DNA of 64,000 bases, taken from Candidatus Binataceae bacterium (GTDB lineage: Bacteria; Desulfobacterota; Binatia; Binatales; Binataceae). Positions 53,091 through 61,184 of this stretch are shown here, piece by piece. Below the pieces are notes generated by a model that made no database searches, had not been told where the DNA came from, and saw nothing but the letters and a program-made list of their open reading frames with translations. The DNA lies in NCBI GenBank assembly GCA_035308025.1, contig DATGHL010000027.1:1-64000 (forward strand). The letters are read 5' to 3'. The first letter of the stretch is position 1. Every line of letters starts with the position of its first letter. Both the position numbers and the translations under genes were made by a program.

Positions 53091-54311
53091 ATGAATCCGT
53101 TGAAGGAACGCTATGATGTCGCGATTATCGGCGGCGGGGTGGTCGGGAGCTCGCTCGCGATGGCGCTGGCTGAGCGGGGGCTGAAGGCCGTACTGATCGA
53201 CCTCGATCTGAGCGGGAGACTGAGTTCCAGCGAGCGCAATGCCGGGGGCGTGCGCGCGACCTGGTGGCGGCCGGTTAATATCTCGCTGTGCCGGGCGTCG
53301 ATTCGCTATTACGAATCGATTCGCGCGGAGGTCGGCTTTCGCCAAAAAGGCTATCTCATACTCTACGATGACAGTCGTTGGGCCGAGGCGCTGAAGGCCT
53401 TGCCCCTCCAGCGCGAACTCGATCATCCGATCGAAGCCTTGAGCGCCGCCGAGGTCGCCAAACGGGTGCCGGAGATCGATAGGCTCAACGGCATCGCCGG
53501 GGCGACCTTCTCGGCGGGCGACGGCTTTATCAACTCCAACCTGCTCAAGATGCAGTACCGCAGCCGCGCGCGCGAGCGCGGCGCAGAGCTGATCGATCGC
53601 GCGTACGTTTACGCGATCGATCCCGGCGCTCCCGTGGCGCGGCTGTTTTGCTGGCGCTCCGAGGCCGCCCTAAACGACGGGCAACTCACCCGCATGATGA
53701 CGCAGGATGGCGCGGGAGAGGCGGGCGACGGTCGGTTGATCGAGCTCAGCGCGCAGGCGGTGGCGATTACGGCCGGGGCATGGGCCCCCAACGTTATGCG
53801 AATGGTCGGCCTCGACAGTCCGACGCAGGCCGTGCGCCGCCAGCTCTGTCTGGTCGACAGCCGGGTCACCACGCTCGAGCCCTACGGCATGATTTTCGAC
53901 ACCTCGGGCGTCTATTTTCATAATGAAGGACCGCATATCCTCGCCGGCTATTCGCCGCCCGAAGAGCCGCCGGGCTATTCGTTCAAATTCGACGGCGCGG
54001 CCTTCTTCGAACGCGAAGTCTGGCCGCGGATGTACGCGCGGGCAAGTTGCTTCGAACGCTTGCGCTTCCTCGACGGCTGGGCCGGGCTGTACGAGATGAC
54101 GCCGGATCGCAGCGGGATCGTGGGGCTCGCCCGCGAGCGCGTATACGAGGCACACTCATTCAGCGCCCACGGCGTGATGCAATCGTACGCGGTCGGGCAG
54201 GCGCTCGCTGAGCTGATCGCGACCGGCTCATACGGGGCGCTGGATGCGCACGCGCTGCGGCGCGAACGTTTTGCGTCCGGCGAGTTGATGTACGAAGAGC
54301 TGCACTGGTAG
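53091..54311 (+). CDS. FAD-dependent oxidoreductase (DAO family)
   Basis: 406 residues. N-terminal FAD fold YDVAIIGGGVVGSSLAMALAE, then RNAGGVRATWW, FSAGDGFINS, and the C-terminal FAD contact SFSAHGVMQSYAVG. The family oxidises amines, amino acids or sarcosine-like substrates. It is 41 bases after the dehydrogenase gene and likely in the same transcript. Substrate unknown. Confidence 0.9.
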   Translation: MNPLKERYDVAIIGGGVVGSSLAMALAERGLKAVLIDLDLSGRLSSSERNAGGVRATWWRPVNISLCRASIRYYESIRAEVGFRQKGYLILYDDSRWAEALKALPLQRELDHPIEALSAAEVAKRVPEIDRLNGIAGATFSAGDGFINSNLLKMQYRSRARERGAELIDRAYVYAIDPGAPVARLFCWRSEAALNDGQLTRMMTQDGAGEAGDGRLIELSAQAVAITAGAWAPNVMRMVGLDSPTQAVRRQLCLVDSRVTTLEPYGMIFDTSGVYFHNEGPHILAGYSPPEEPPGYSFKFDGAAFFEREVWPRMYARASCFERLRFLDGWAGLYEMTPDRSGIVGLARERVYEAHSFSAHGVMQSYAVGQALAELIATGSYGALDAHALRRERFASGELMYEELHW

Positions 54312-54461
54312 TGACCGTGCGTCGCTACCACGCCGGGGGGCAACTATGCGGCGCCAATTCTCGGAGACGCGCAATTTGCCGTGGGCGAAGGCCCATAAGT
54401 TAACCGGCGCGCAAAGGGACGGGCTTTCGAGAGTGGCCGCGGCGGAATAGGATAGTGCAGG

Positions 54462-55241
54462 ATGCGGCGCGGTCGGAAAATGATTCCCGCGGAGGGACGC
54501 GAACGGTGGAACTGCTTGTCAGGCAAGAGCGAACTGAAAGATAAAGCGCCGCCGACGCCGCGCGTGGCAGTGGACTTCGATCTGCTGCGGCGGGTCGGCG
54601 GAAAAAATTTTCGCGATCTCGGCGGCCATCCGACGGACAACGGACGGCGGGTGCGCGGTGCGATGGTCTATCGCTCGGCCCATCTGGCCAATCTGACTAT
54701 TGACGAGCCGCATCCGGTCAAAGAGATCCGGCTACGCACGCTGGTGACGCTGCAGAGCCGGCTGGAAGTGCGCCATCTGGGACGGCCGCGCGAGGAATTT
54801 TTGCAACCGGGCGTGCGCTGGGAACACATCCCGATCGGCGATCCGTGGTTTCGCGAGGACGGCTTTCACAAGATTGACGCGCCGCTCGGCCACGAGCATC
54901 TGGTTATCTTGACGGAGTTTCTCGACGGCTGGCGCGCTTTCTTCGACCTGCTGGCGGAGCGCGAGGTCTATCCGCTGCTGTTCCATTGCTCCGCCGGACG
55001 CGATCGCACGGGCGTCGGCGCCGCGATTCTGCTCGAGATGCTGGGCGTCAGCCGCGAGCGGATTATCGAGGATTTTCTCGTCAGCAACGAAACCTTTCCC
55101 ACCATGCTGCTCGGCCCCGATCAACTCGCGCCGATCTTCGCGATGATCGATGAGAACGGCGGGATCGAGCGCTTCGTACGCGAGGTGCTCGGACTTGCGC
55201 CGAGCGCGATCGCGGCGATACGCGAAGATCTACTTGAATAA
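54462..55241 (+). CDS. Tyrosine-protein phosphatase (dual-specificity-like)
   Basis: 259 residues; ATG 54480 is an alternative start. The P-loop CSAGRDRTG holds the catalytic Cys and Arg; FRDLGGHPTDNGRRVRGAMVYRSA is the typical N-terminal block of the PF13350 family, which includes Mycobacterium PtpB (phosphotyrosine/phosphoinositide phosphatase). It converges on the histidine phosphatase gene. A role with the kinase island 10 kb away is possible but not indicated by linkage. Confidence 0.9.
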   Translation: MRRGRKMIPAEGRERWNCLSGKSELKDKAPPTPRVAVDFDLLRRVGGKNFRDLGGHPTDNGRRVRGAMVYRSAHLANLTIDEPHPVKEIRLRTLVTLQSRLEVRHLGRPREEFLQPGVRWEHIPIGDPWFREDGFHKIDAPLGHEHLVILTEFLDGWRAFFDLLAEREVYPLLFHCSAGRDRTGVGAAILLEMLGVSRERIIEDFLVSNETFPTMLLGPDQLAPIFAMIDENGGIERFVREVLGLAPSAIAAIREDLLE

Positions 55242-55289
55242 CCTGCTCCAATAACTTCAACCGTCCGGGACGAGCCGGCACGGGATCGA

Positions 55290-55946
55290 TCAAGTCAGCC
55301 CGACAAGGTGCGTCGTGGCGTCGAGCAGTTCGACGCGCCAGCGCGAATCGCCGTCGCGGGCGAAAATTTGAATCGAGCCTAATTCGATGAGTGGCGCGAC
55401 ACCGGTGAGCCTTCGCGCGATCGTGCGGAGAACGCCGCGATGGGCCACCAGCAATGCCGGCTGCTCTTGCGCCGGTGCATTTCGGGCCGCGGGCGCGTCG
55501 AGCAGCGGGAGCATCCGTGCGAGGCCGCGCTCGACGCGGGCGGTGAAGCCGGCGCGGCTCTCGCCGTGCGGATAGGTGAAGCTCGGGGCCAGGCGGTCGC
55601 GATTCCAGCGCGCGAATTCGTCGGGAAAACGCGCCGCGATCTCATCGGCCGTAAGGCCTTCGAAGTCACCGAAATCGACCTCGCGGAATTCTTCGATTTC
55701 ATCTAACCTCGCGTCGTCGCCGCAAATAATGCGGGCGCCCTCGCGCGCGCGGCGGAACGGACTCGAAATGATCGGACTGAAGGGCGCGCCCGGGCCAAAC
55801 TGCGCCGCCAGTGCGATCGCTACGGCACGCATCTGTGCGCGCCCGAGTTCCGACAGTTCGAGATCGGTGCGGCCATAGTAGCGAATGCTCGAATTGCCGA
55901 CAGTCTCGCCGTGGCGCACCATCACGAGCCGCTTGCGATTGGCCAT
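55290..55946 (-). CDS. Histidine phosphatase family protein
   Basis: 218 residues. RHGETVGN holds the phospho-histidine, SSPFRRAREGA and FREVDFGDFEGLT follow, and the second His lies in LLVAHRGVL. Similar to alpha-ribazole phosphatase/phosphoglycerate-mutase-like enzymes (CobC/GpmB). It is downstream of the alpha/beta hydrolase and its duplicated end on the same strand. Confidence 0.92.
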   Translation of the reverse strand: MANRKRLVMVRHGETVGNSSIRYYGRTDLELSELGRAQMRAVAIALAAQFGPGAPFSPIISSPFRRAREGARIICGDDARLDEIEEFREVDFGDFEGLTADEIAARFPDEFARWNRDRLAPSFTYPHGESRAGFTARVERGLARMLPLLDAPAARNAPAQEQPALLVAHRGVLRTIARRLTGVAPLIELGSIQIFARDGDSRWRVELLDATTHLVGLT

Positions 55947-55949
55947 GGG

Positions 55950-56199
55950 AGCTGCTAGGGCGCCAGAAATCTCTTGATGGCAGCGAGCGCCTCGGGCTCG
56001 AGCAACGACGGCGCATGATCGACGCCAGGAATCTCGACGACGGTCGTGCGGCGCTGGACCGTGCGCATCCGCTCAGCTGCTAGGGCGCCATAAATCTCTT
56101 GATGGCAGCGAGCGCCTCGGGCTCGAGCAACGACGGCGCATGACCGACGCCAGGAATCTCGACGACGGTCGTGCGGCGCTGGACCGTGCGCATCCGCTC
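55950..56199 (-). repeat. 125-base tandem duplication of the hydrolase gene end
   Basis: 55950-56074 and 56075-56199 are near-identical copies of 125 bases, with only two differences noticed (CCAGAAAT versus CCATAAAT, and GCATGATCG versus GCATGACCG). Copy 2 is the true 3' end of the alpha/beta hydrolase gene, including its TAG. Copy 1 is an extra, non-functional piece placed between that stop and the phosphatase gene. The high identity points to a recent event. Confidence 0.95.
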
Positions 56200-56913
56200 A
56201 GTGGTGGCGTGCGACAGGATATCACTCTCGGCGCCGCGCACCACGAGCACTGGCGCAATAATCCGTGCATACGGCACCCACATATCCATCGCGCGGGCGG
56301 CGGTGCCGCTGCGCGGAATGTTCCGCACGGCGGGATCGAGCTTCCACTCATACGCGCCTGCGGCGTTTGGGCGCACGGCCCATTTGACGAATTCGAGCAG
56401 GGCGTCCTGCGGCGCTTCGCGCAGCGCGGGATAGTTCTCGCGATAATAAGCGGCGACGCCGGCGAGGGTCGCAAAGCTCGTCGGCGCAGCGATCATGTAA
56501 TCGGTAATGCGCACAACGCCCGCGGGATCAATCTCGGGTCCGATGTCATTGAGGACCAGCCGTTCGACCTGTTCCGGGTAGCCGCCGGCATACATCATCG
56601 CGATCGAGCCGCCCATCGAAGTGCCGATGAGTGAGACGCGCGGCAGCCCCAAGGCGTCGATCAGCGCCGCGAGATCGCTCGTGTAAACCGTCGCGTTGTA
56701 ATCGCCCGGAGGGCCCCACTCGCTATCGCCGCGTCCGCGCACGTCGACCGCGATCACGCGCCGGTGCGCGGTCAGATGGGGCGCGAGCCCGTCGAAGCTA
56801 TGGGCGTTGCCGCTCAGTCCATGCAGACAGATGAGCGGCGGTTTGGCCCGGTCGCCGTGATCGAGGTAGTGCAGACGCAGGCCGTTGACGCTGACAAACT
56901 GACTCGTCGTCAT
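56080..56913 (-). CDS. Alpha/beta hydrolase
   Basis: 277 residues. HGLSGNAHSFDGLAPHL (oxyanion loop), nucleophile elbow GTSMGG, Asp in RGAESDILS and His in GVGHAPSLLEP complete the triad. Similar to 3-oxoadipate enol-lactonase/meta-cleavage hydrolases. The gene's last 120 bases are duplicated downstream. Upstream are the Crp/Fnr-type regulator genes' 3' end (about 90 bases away), on the same strand. Confidence 0.93.
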   Translation of the reverse strand: MTTSQFVSVNGLRLHYLDHGDRAKPPLICLHGLSGNAHSFDGLAPHLTAHRRVIAVDVRGRGDSEWGPPGDYNATVYTSDLAALIDALGLPRVSLIGTSMGGSIAMMYAGGYPEQVERLVLNDIGPEIDPAGVVRITDYMIAAPTSFATLAGVAAYYRENYPALREAPQDALLEFVKWAVRPNAAGAYEWKLDPAVRNIPRSGTAARAMDMWVPYARIIAPVLVVRGAESDILSHATTERMRTVQRRTTVVEIPGVGHAPSLLEPEALAAIKRFMAP

Positions 56914-57001
56914 CGGAGGTTGTGCAGCGCAATTTTCATTTACTCACTTTGGCACTTTTCACGCGCCATTGCTCGGCATCGGCGCTGAGCGCTCGCGGCT
57001 A

Positions 57002-57778
57002 TCAGCGCTGACCGCGCGGGACGGGAGATGGCGCCGGAGCGGCGGCCGCGCGGTCGAGACTGCGTAACCGTTCCGGCACGATAATCAAGCGGCGGCCGTC
57101 GCGGATGATCATCTTCTCGGCTTCGAACTCGATCAACTGTTCGGTGGTGCGCTGGCGGGAAGCGCCGACGATCTCGGCAAGGTCGGCGTGCGTCAGTTTG
57201 AGCGTCAGCAGGATGCCGCGAGCGTCGTCGGCGCCGAACTTGCCGGCCAGTTCCAGGAGCGCGCTCGCCAGCCGCTCGCGCACCGAGAGCCCGATAAAAT
57301 TGGTGTAGCGCTGGAGCATCGACCACCAGCGGCCAACCGTGACTTCGAGGGTGCGGCTGAAGCGCTCGAGCGGCACGCCGAGCGTCAGACCAACAAAGGT
57401 TGAAGGGCGCGTCACGCCCACGAGGCAATCGCTGAAAGCTTCGCAGCGGAACGGCCGCGTCGCGCCCGGCAACAGGGAGGAGACGCCGAAGACCTCGCCG
57501 GCGCCGACCAGACCGACCAGGACCTTTTCATCGCGGTTGAGAAAAGAAAGCTTGGCCACGCCTGAGAGCAGAACGTAGACGCGATCGGAAACCTCACCCT
57601 CGTAGAAGATAGTTTCGTGGCGTTTGACCCGCAGCGGCTCAAGGGCGGTGGCCAGGCCCGCGACCTGATCACGGCTCAACCATGAAAAAGTCTTGAGCTC
57701 GCCGAGCAGTTTGGCGTCGATCGTGTCCCGTCGAATCACCCGCAAATAGGTAGCATAAACCGCTCGCGGAATTGTCAC
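57002..57778 (-). CDS. Crp/Fnr family transcriptional regulator
   Basis: 258 residues from a GTG start. A cyclic-nucleotide-binding-type beta-roll (about 28-145; ETIFYEGEVSDRVYVLLSGVAKL) without the classical cAMP-binding Arg-Ser signature or Cys cluster, a dimer helix, and a winged helix-turn-helix (about 185-235) with LTHADLAEIVGASRQRTTEQ. In the recognition helix Arg208 lines up with CRP Arg180, but Gln209 and Glu213 replace Glu181 and Arg185, so a different half-site is expected. A palindrome covers its start codon, suggesting autoregulation. Divergent from the PHA genes. Confidence 0.93.
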   Translation of the reverse strand: MTIPRAVYATYLRVIRRDTIDAKLLGELKTFSWLSRDQVAGLATALEPLRVKRHETIFYEGEVSDRVYVLLSGVAKLSFLNRDEKVLVGLVGAGEVFGVSSLLPGATRPFRCEAFSDCLVGVTRPSTFVGLTLGVPLERFSRTLEVTVGRWWSMLQRYTNFIGLSVRERLASALLELAGKFGADDARGILLTLKLTHADLAEIVGASRQRTTEQLIEFEAEKMIIRDGRRLIIVPERLRSLDRAAAAPAPSPVPRGQR

Positions 57779-57792
57779 GTGGCTGACAATTC
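57769..57792. promoter_or_regulatory. Palindromic operator over the Crp/Fnr gene start codon
   Basis: GAATTGTCA (57769-57777), CGTGGC, TGACAATTC (57784-57792): perfect 9-base arms with the 6-base spacing usual for Crp/Fnr dimers. It overlaps the GTG start (57776-57778), where binding would block expression. Confidence 0.65.
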
Positions 57793-57911
57793 CCCGCGAG
57801 CGCGGCGCTAATAAAGAATCTTAATGCAGCACAGGGACAGAGTCTGCGGCGCGAGCGGCTAAGGTAAAGACTCTCACTCGTTCCGCTTGCGCTCCACTAG
57901 CAGAGCGTCAA

Positions 57912-57927
57912 TGTCCCGCACACGACA
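57912..57927. promoter_or_regulatory. Degenerate TGTC-N8-GACA site
   Basis: TGTC (57912-57915) and GACA (57924-57927) with the same 16-base overall geometry as the other sites, but with C/C in place of A/T at the inner positions. A possible weaker site in the divergent region. Confidence 0.3.
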
Positions 57928-57962
57928 ATTCAGAGGGTTCTGCGGGTCAGAAGCGCGAGGTC

Positions 57963-57978
57963 TGTCATCCGCGTGACA
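57963..57978. promoter_or_regulatory. TGTCA-N6-TGACA operator upstream of phaE-phaC
   Basis: TGTCA (57963-57967), TCCGCG, TGACA (57974-57978). It lies 90 bases before the PhaE-like start codon. A weak promoter (TTGATA 57998-58003, TAAACA 58020-58025) would place it near -61.5, the class I activator position; this is speculative. Confidence 0.55.
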
Positions 57979-58068
57979 ATGCTTTGCTCACGAACTGTTG
58001 ATAGGCGCGTCACCGCCCTTAAACATGAGAGGTATAGAAATTCCGTAACGGCACTGGGAGGGAACGCG

Positions 58069-58599
58069 ATGAGCAAACGGGAGTCGCAGGTGGCGCAGGA
58101 GTTGGGTAAGTTCGTGCAGGCGTTCTGGCTGGAGCTGCCGATGGCGGCAGCGCGGAATCTGCTGGGTGATGGCGACGCGCTAAGCGCGGCGGGCTGGAAG
58201 GCCTACGACGCCTGGATCAGCCTGACCAACGAAGCCACCAACCAGGTTTACGAAAGCCCGGCGATGGGCTCGCTGGCGGGTCGCGCGATGGAGACCAGCC
58301 TGCGGATGCAGCAGGCCGGCAGCGCGATGGCCTCGGCCTTCTTCGGCAACCTGTGGCCGGCGGTCGGCTTGCCGACGCGGGATGAAGTCGCAGCGCTGCG
58401 CGGCGAGATCGCGGAGTTGCGCCAGGAGATCGCTGCGCCGGAGCCCGAAACTGTTCACGAAGCCGACAATGAAGAGCCGCCTTACCATCGGTTCGCGGCT
58501 AAGCCGGGCGACGGTCTCAAGGTCGTGCGCGGGGCCACGGTGGATCATGTGAAAGTGAATCATCACAAACCGGCGAGTGACGAAGATGCCGCTGCTTAG
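58069..58599 (+). CDS. phaE: PhaE-like subunit associated with class III PHA synthase
   Basis: 176 residues; the ATG at 58069 follows GGGAGGG. No strong conserved motif, but it is helical with QELGKFVQAFWLELP, a short coiled coil (TRDEVAALRGEIAELRQEI), and it overlaps the start of a class III phaC by a few bases. PhaE proteins are poorly conserved and activate PhaC by forming the PhaEC complex. At 176 residues it is shorter than the ~350-residue Allochromatium PhaE. The C-terminal acidic/His-rich tail is unusual. Assignment rests on context and coiled coil. Confidence 0.65.
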   Translation: MSKRESQVAQELGKFVQAFWLELPMAAARNLLGDGDALSAAGWKAYDAWISLTNEATNQVYESPAMGSLAGRAMETSLRMQQAGSAMASAFFGNLWPAVGLPTRDEVAALRGEIAELRQEIAAPEPETVHEADNEEPPYHRFAAKPGDGLKVVRGATVDHVKVNHHKPASDEDAAA

Positions 58600-59650
58600 C
58601 GACATCGCAAACCATTGGATGGACGGCGCGGTGCGCACGCTCGAAGCTGTCGGGCGGGGCTTCGGCGCGCCGATTAACGATCCAGCGCCGGTCACGCCCT
58701 ACAAGGTTATCTACGAAGGCGGCAAGATTAGTCTGCGCCACTACAGCCCGGCCGAGCGCCGTCACGGAACCCCGTTGCTGCTGGTGTACGCGCTGATCAA
58801 GCGGCCCTTCGTGATGGACCTGCAGCCGGGCAAGAGCGTCGTGCGCAACTTGCTCGCGCAGGGCTTCGAGGTTTACCTGATCGACTGGCTGCCGCCGACC
58901 AAGGCGGACGTCGACCTGGGCTTTGCCGACTACGTGAACGAGGAGATCGGCAACGCTGTCCGCGCAGTGCAGATTAACGAGAGCACCGAACGGGTGAGTC
59001 TGGTCGGTTACTGCTTCGGTGGGCTACTCAGCCTGCTCTATACTGCGCTCCATCCGGCCTATGTTAAAAATCTGGTGACCTTGACGACGCCCTTTGATAT
59101 GGGCGGGCGGGAATTGCCGACCTCCAAACTGATGGACTCGATGAGCGACGCCACGGTCGAGCTCATCACCAAGGTTTACGGCAACTGTCCGGCCTGGATG
59201 GTCAATGCAAACTTCCTCTCAATGTCGCCGATCCATCATATGCTCGACAAGTACGTCGGGCTGTATCGCAACGCCGCTCGCGACGGTTACGCCGAGATGT
59301 TCGATCTCTTCGAGCGTTGGATGATGAGCGATGTACCGCTGGCGGGGCGGATTTTTCGCGAGCTGACGCTCGAACTCTTCAAGCGCAACGCGTTGGTCAA
59401 GGGCGAGTTCAAGGTCGGCGGCGAGACGGTGAACCTGCGACAGATCGCCTGTCCACTGCTGAATGTCGTCGCCGAGAAAGACGACGTGGTGCATCCGAGT
59501 TCAAGTCTGAGCCTGCCGGAATATGTCGAAAGCCGGGACAAGCGCAACCTGACTTTCCCGACGGGGCATTTGGGCGCGGTCGTCAGCAGCGGCGCGATGA
59601 CCAAACTGTGGCCACAAATCGGCGAATGGCTGGCCGAACGGGACAATTGA
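58577..59650 (+). CDS. phaC: Class III poly(R)-hydroxyalkanoic acid synthase subunit PhaC
   Basis: 357 residues (GTG 58577; ATG 58586 possible). It polymerises 3-hydroxyacyl-CoA into polyhydroxyalkanoate granules. The lipase-like box GYCFGG carries the nucleophile Cys146; Asp302 lies in EKDDVVHP and His331 in TGHLGAVV, close to the Cys149/Asp302/His331 numbering of the Allochromatium vinosum enzyme. Length fits class III. The start lies inside the end of the PhaE-like gene, so translation is coupled. Confidence 0.95.
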   Translation: MTKMPLLSDIANHWMDGAVRTLEAVGRGFGAPINDPAPVTPYKVIYEGGKISLRHYSPAERRHGTPLLLVYALIKRPFVMDLQPGKSVVRNLLAQGFEVYLIDWLPPTKADVDLGFADYVNEEIGNAVRAVQINESTERVSLVGYCFGGLLSLLYTALHPAYVKNLVTLTTPFDMGGRELPTSKLMDSMSDATVELITKVYGNCPAWMVNANFLSMSPIHHMLDKYVGLYRNAARDGYAEMFDLFERWMMSDVPLAGRIFRELTLELFKRNALVKGEFKVGGETVNLRQIACPLLNVVAEKDDVVHPSSSLSLPEYVESRDKRNLTFPTGHLGAVVSSGAMTKLWPQIGEWLAERDN

Positions 59651-59667
59651 TACAACAAAGCATCATG

Positions 59668-59689
59668 TTTTGTCATGAAGGTGACAAAA
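59668..59689. promoter_or_regulatory. TTTTGTCA-N6-TGACAAAA operator upstream of the phasin gene
   Basis: Perfect 8-base arms TTTTGTCA (59668-59675) and TGACAAAA (59682-59689) around TGAAGG. Same core and spacing as the sites at 57769 and 57963. It is 18 bases after the phaC stop and 100 bases before the phasin-like gene. Confidence 0.65.
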
Positions 59690-59789
59690 GGCGGTGGACG
59701 AGGTCTGAGTCGTGGTTAAATTTGGCGTCATGCAACGAACGCGAAAGGTCGGTAAAAAAACCTCCCTCAAAGGGACAAAAGGAGTGAAC

Positions 59790-60068
59790 ATGGCGGAGAA
59801 AAGCGAGAGCGAGACGATGTTCGAGTCATTCAGCAAGATGGGCGAGAAGTTCTTCAGCATGGACGGCGTGAAGAAGATCGCGGCCTGGTATATCGAGACC
59901 GGCGAGAAGCTGGCCAATCAGGCAATCGAGCTGCAGGAAAAGGCGACCGCGTGGGCTAAAGATACCCCGTTCGCGCCGATTTTCGAGGCGCAGGTGGCGA
60001 TCACCCGCAAGCTGGTCGAGGGCTCGTACTCGACGGCGCGCAGCCTCTGGCAGATCAGCCCCGAATAA
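59790..60068 (+). CDS. Phasin-like small protein
   Basis: 92 residues; the ATG at 59790 has AAAGGAG upstream. Almost entirely amphipathic helix (MFESFSKMGEKFF, ETGEKLANQAIELQEKATAWA, ITRKLVEGSYSTARSLW), as in phasins that coat PHA granules. The TAWAKDTPFAPI segment resembles phasin-family spacing. About 140 bases after phaC and followed by a strong terminator. Named by context and helix pattern rather than by a strict motif. Confidence 0.7.
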   Translation: MAEKSESETMFESFSKMGEKFFSMDGVKKIAAWYIETGEKLANQAIELQEKATAWAKDTPFAPIFEAQVAITRKLVEGSYSTARSLWQISPE

Positions 60069-60118
60069 CCTCTTCAGTTTCGACGTGCAAGACTGCGACC
60101 TAAAAACCCGTTAGTAGC

Positions 60119-60153
60119 GCCGGCTGCTGAAATCCAGCAGCCGGCTTTTTTTT
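60119..60153 (+). terminator. Rho-independent terminator of the PHA locus
   Basis: Perfect 11-base stem GCCGGCTGCTG (60119-60129) and CAGCAGCCGGC (60135-60145), loop AAATC, then eight T. It ends the phaE-phaC-phasin unit. Confidence 0.95.
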
Positions 60154-60160
60154 GCCCGCG

Positions 60161-60643
60161 TCACTCGGCGAAGGGTCGCGCGCCCGCGCCCGACGCCCAT
60201 CCGAGTTCATACGGCGCCGCCATCCGGCCGACAGCGCGGAGATGCTTGAATTTCCATTGCCCGCCGATCTTGATGTAGTCGTCCTCGTAGCGCGCGGCCA
60301 GCCAGACCGCGCGATTGTCCTTGCGGAAGGTAAACGGCCCGAGGAAATACCAGATGCCGTGGGCCGAATTACCGTTCACCTCGATGCGCGGATTGAAGAC
60401 GTTGTGCTGCGAGAAGCTGATGCGCTCGGCAAAGCTTTTGAAGAGCTTGCGCAACTCCGTGTGGCCGCGCGCCAGTCCAACCCCCTTGCCTTCCCATACC
60501 CCATCGTCGGCAAAGATTGAGACGATGCGGTCCTGATCGTGATCGCTGTCGCAGATATCGCAGTATTCCGCCTTCAGCCGTTTGATCGCCTCGATGTCTT
60601 CGAGCGTCGCGATACGTTTCTCAAGCTCCCCGTTATCGACCAT
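60161..60643 (-). CDS. SnoaL/NTF2-like protein
   Basis: 160 residues. Helix LEDIEAIKRLKAEYCDICDSD, then DRIVSIFADDGVWEG, RGHTELRKLF and strands FNPRIEVNGNSAHGIWYF and WKFKHLRAVG. This is the SnoaL-like_4 pattern of many bacterial polyketide-cyclase or ring-hydroxylating-related proteins, with a likely His/Asp-lined pocket. Convergent with the PHA terminator. Substrate unknown. Confidence 0.85.
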   Translation of the reverse strand: MVDNGELEKRIATLEDIEAIKRLKAEYCDICDSDHDQDRIVSIFADDGVWEGKGVGLARGHTELRKLFKSFAERISFSQHNVFNPRIEVNGNSAHGIWYFLGPFTFRKDNRAVWLAARYEDDYIKIGGQWKFKHLRAVGRMAAPYELGWASGAGARPFAE

Positions 60644-60704
60644 TGGAATTCTCCTGCATTAGAATCTCCTGTCGCAACCGATTAAAAATCTCAGCCGCGA
60701 TGCT

Positions 60705-61152
60705 TCAGCGCGCGCCGTTGCTCACCAACAGGATCAGCAGTCCGACGATGCCGAGCAGGGTGCGCACCCAATGCATCCTGCCCCAACGAACCAGCAGAGC
60801 GGCGGCCTCAGCCGGTGCGAGCGCAGTCGCCCGGTCGAGGAGCCGACGGTTAACCGTCATCATGACGATCAGGGTAAAAAGGGATCGCCAAGCCGACCGC
60901 GACGCCGCCGATCGCGCACCACCATCCGGCCCCCAGCCACGCCGCCGGCAGCGCAGCAACCAGGCACAGCGCCGCTATCGACGCCTGCCAGCGCGCCGCG
61001 CGCGGATAGGAGAGTTGGAACTGGCGGAGCGCGATCGCGGGATCCGCCATCCGCGCCGGATGCTCGGCGAGCGCGACGTAAGTGGCGCCGCCGGCGAAAA
61101 ACGCCGCGCTCAGAGTCGCGATCATCGCTAAGAACGATGGCAGCCAGTTCAA
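60705..61152 (-). pseudogene. DUF1772-type membrane protein with a homopolymer frameshift
   Basis: The first frame (TTG start, 61152) encodes three membrane helices with FFAGGATYVALAEHPARM and ends shortly after GLAIPF. The second frame continues with TLIVMMTVNRRLLD and the DUF1772 C-terminus HWVRTLLGIVGLLILL. The break is at a run of five A (60876-60880; five T in the gene): with four, the frames join as IPFTLIV. About 148 residues would result. A sequencing error or slippage in the homopolymer is the simplest cause. Confidence 0.8.
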
Positions 61153-61184
61153 AAACTACGTCAGCCGCGGCTCGCGGATGGCCA

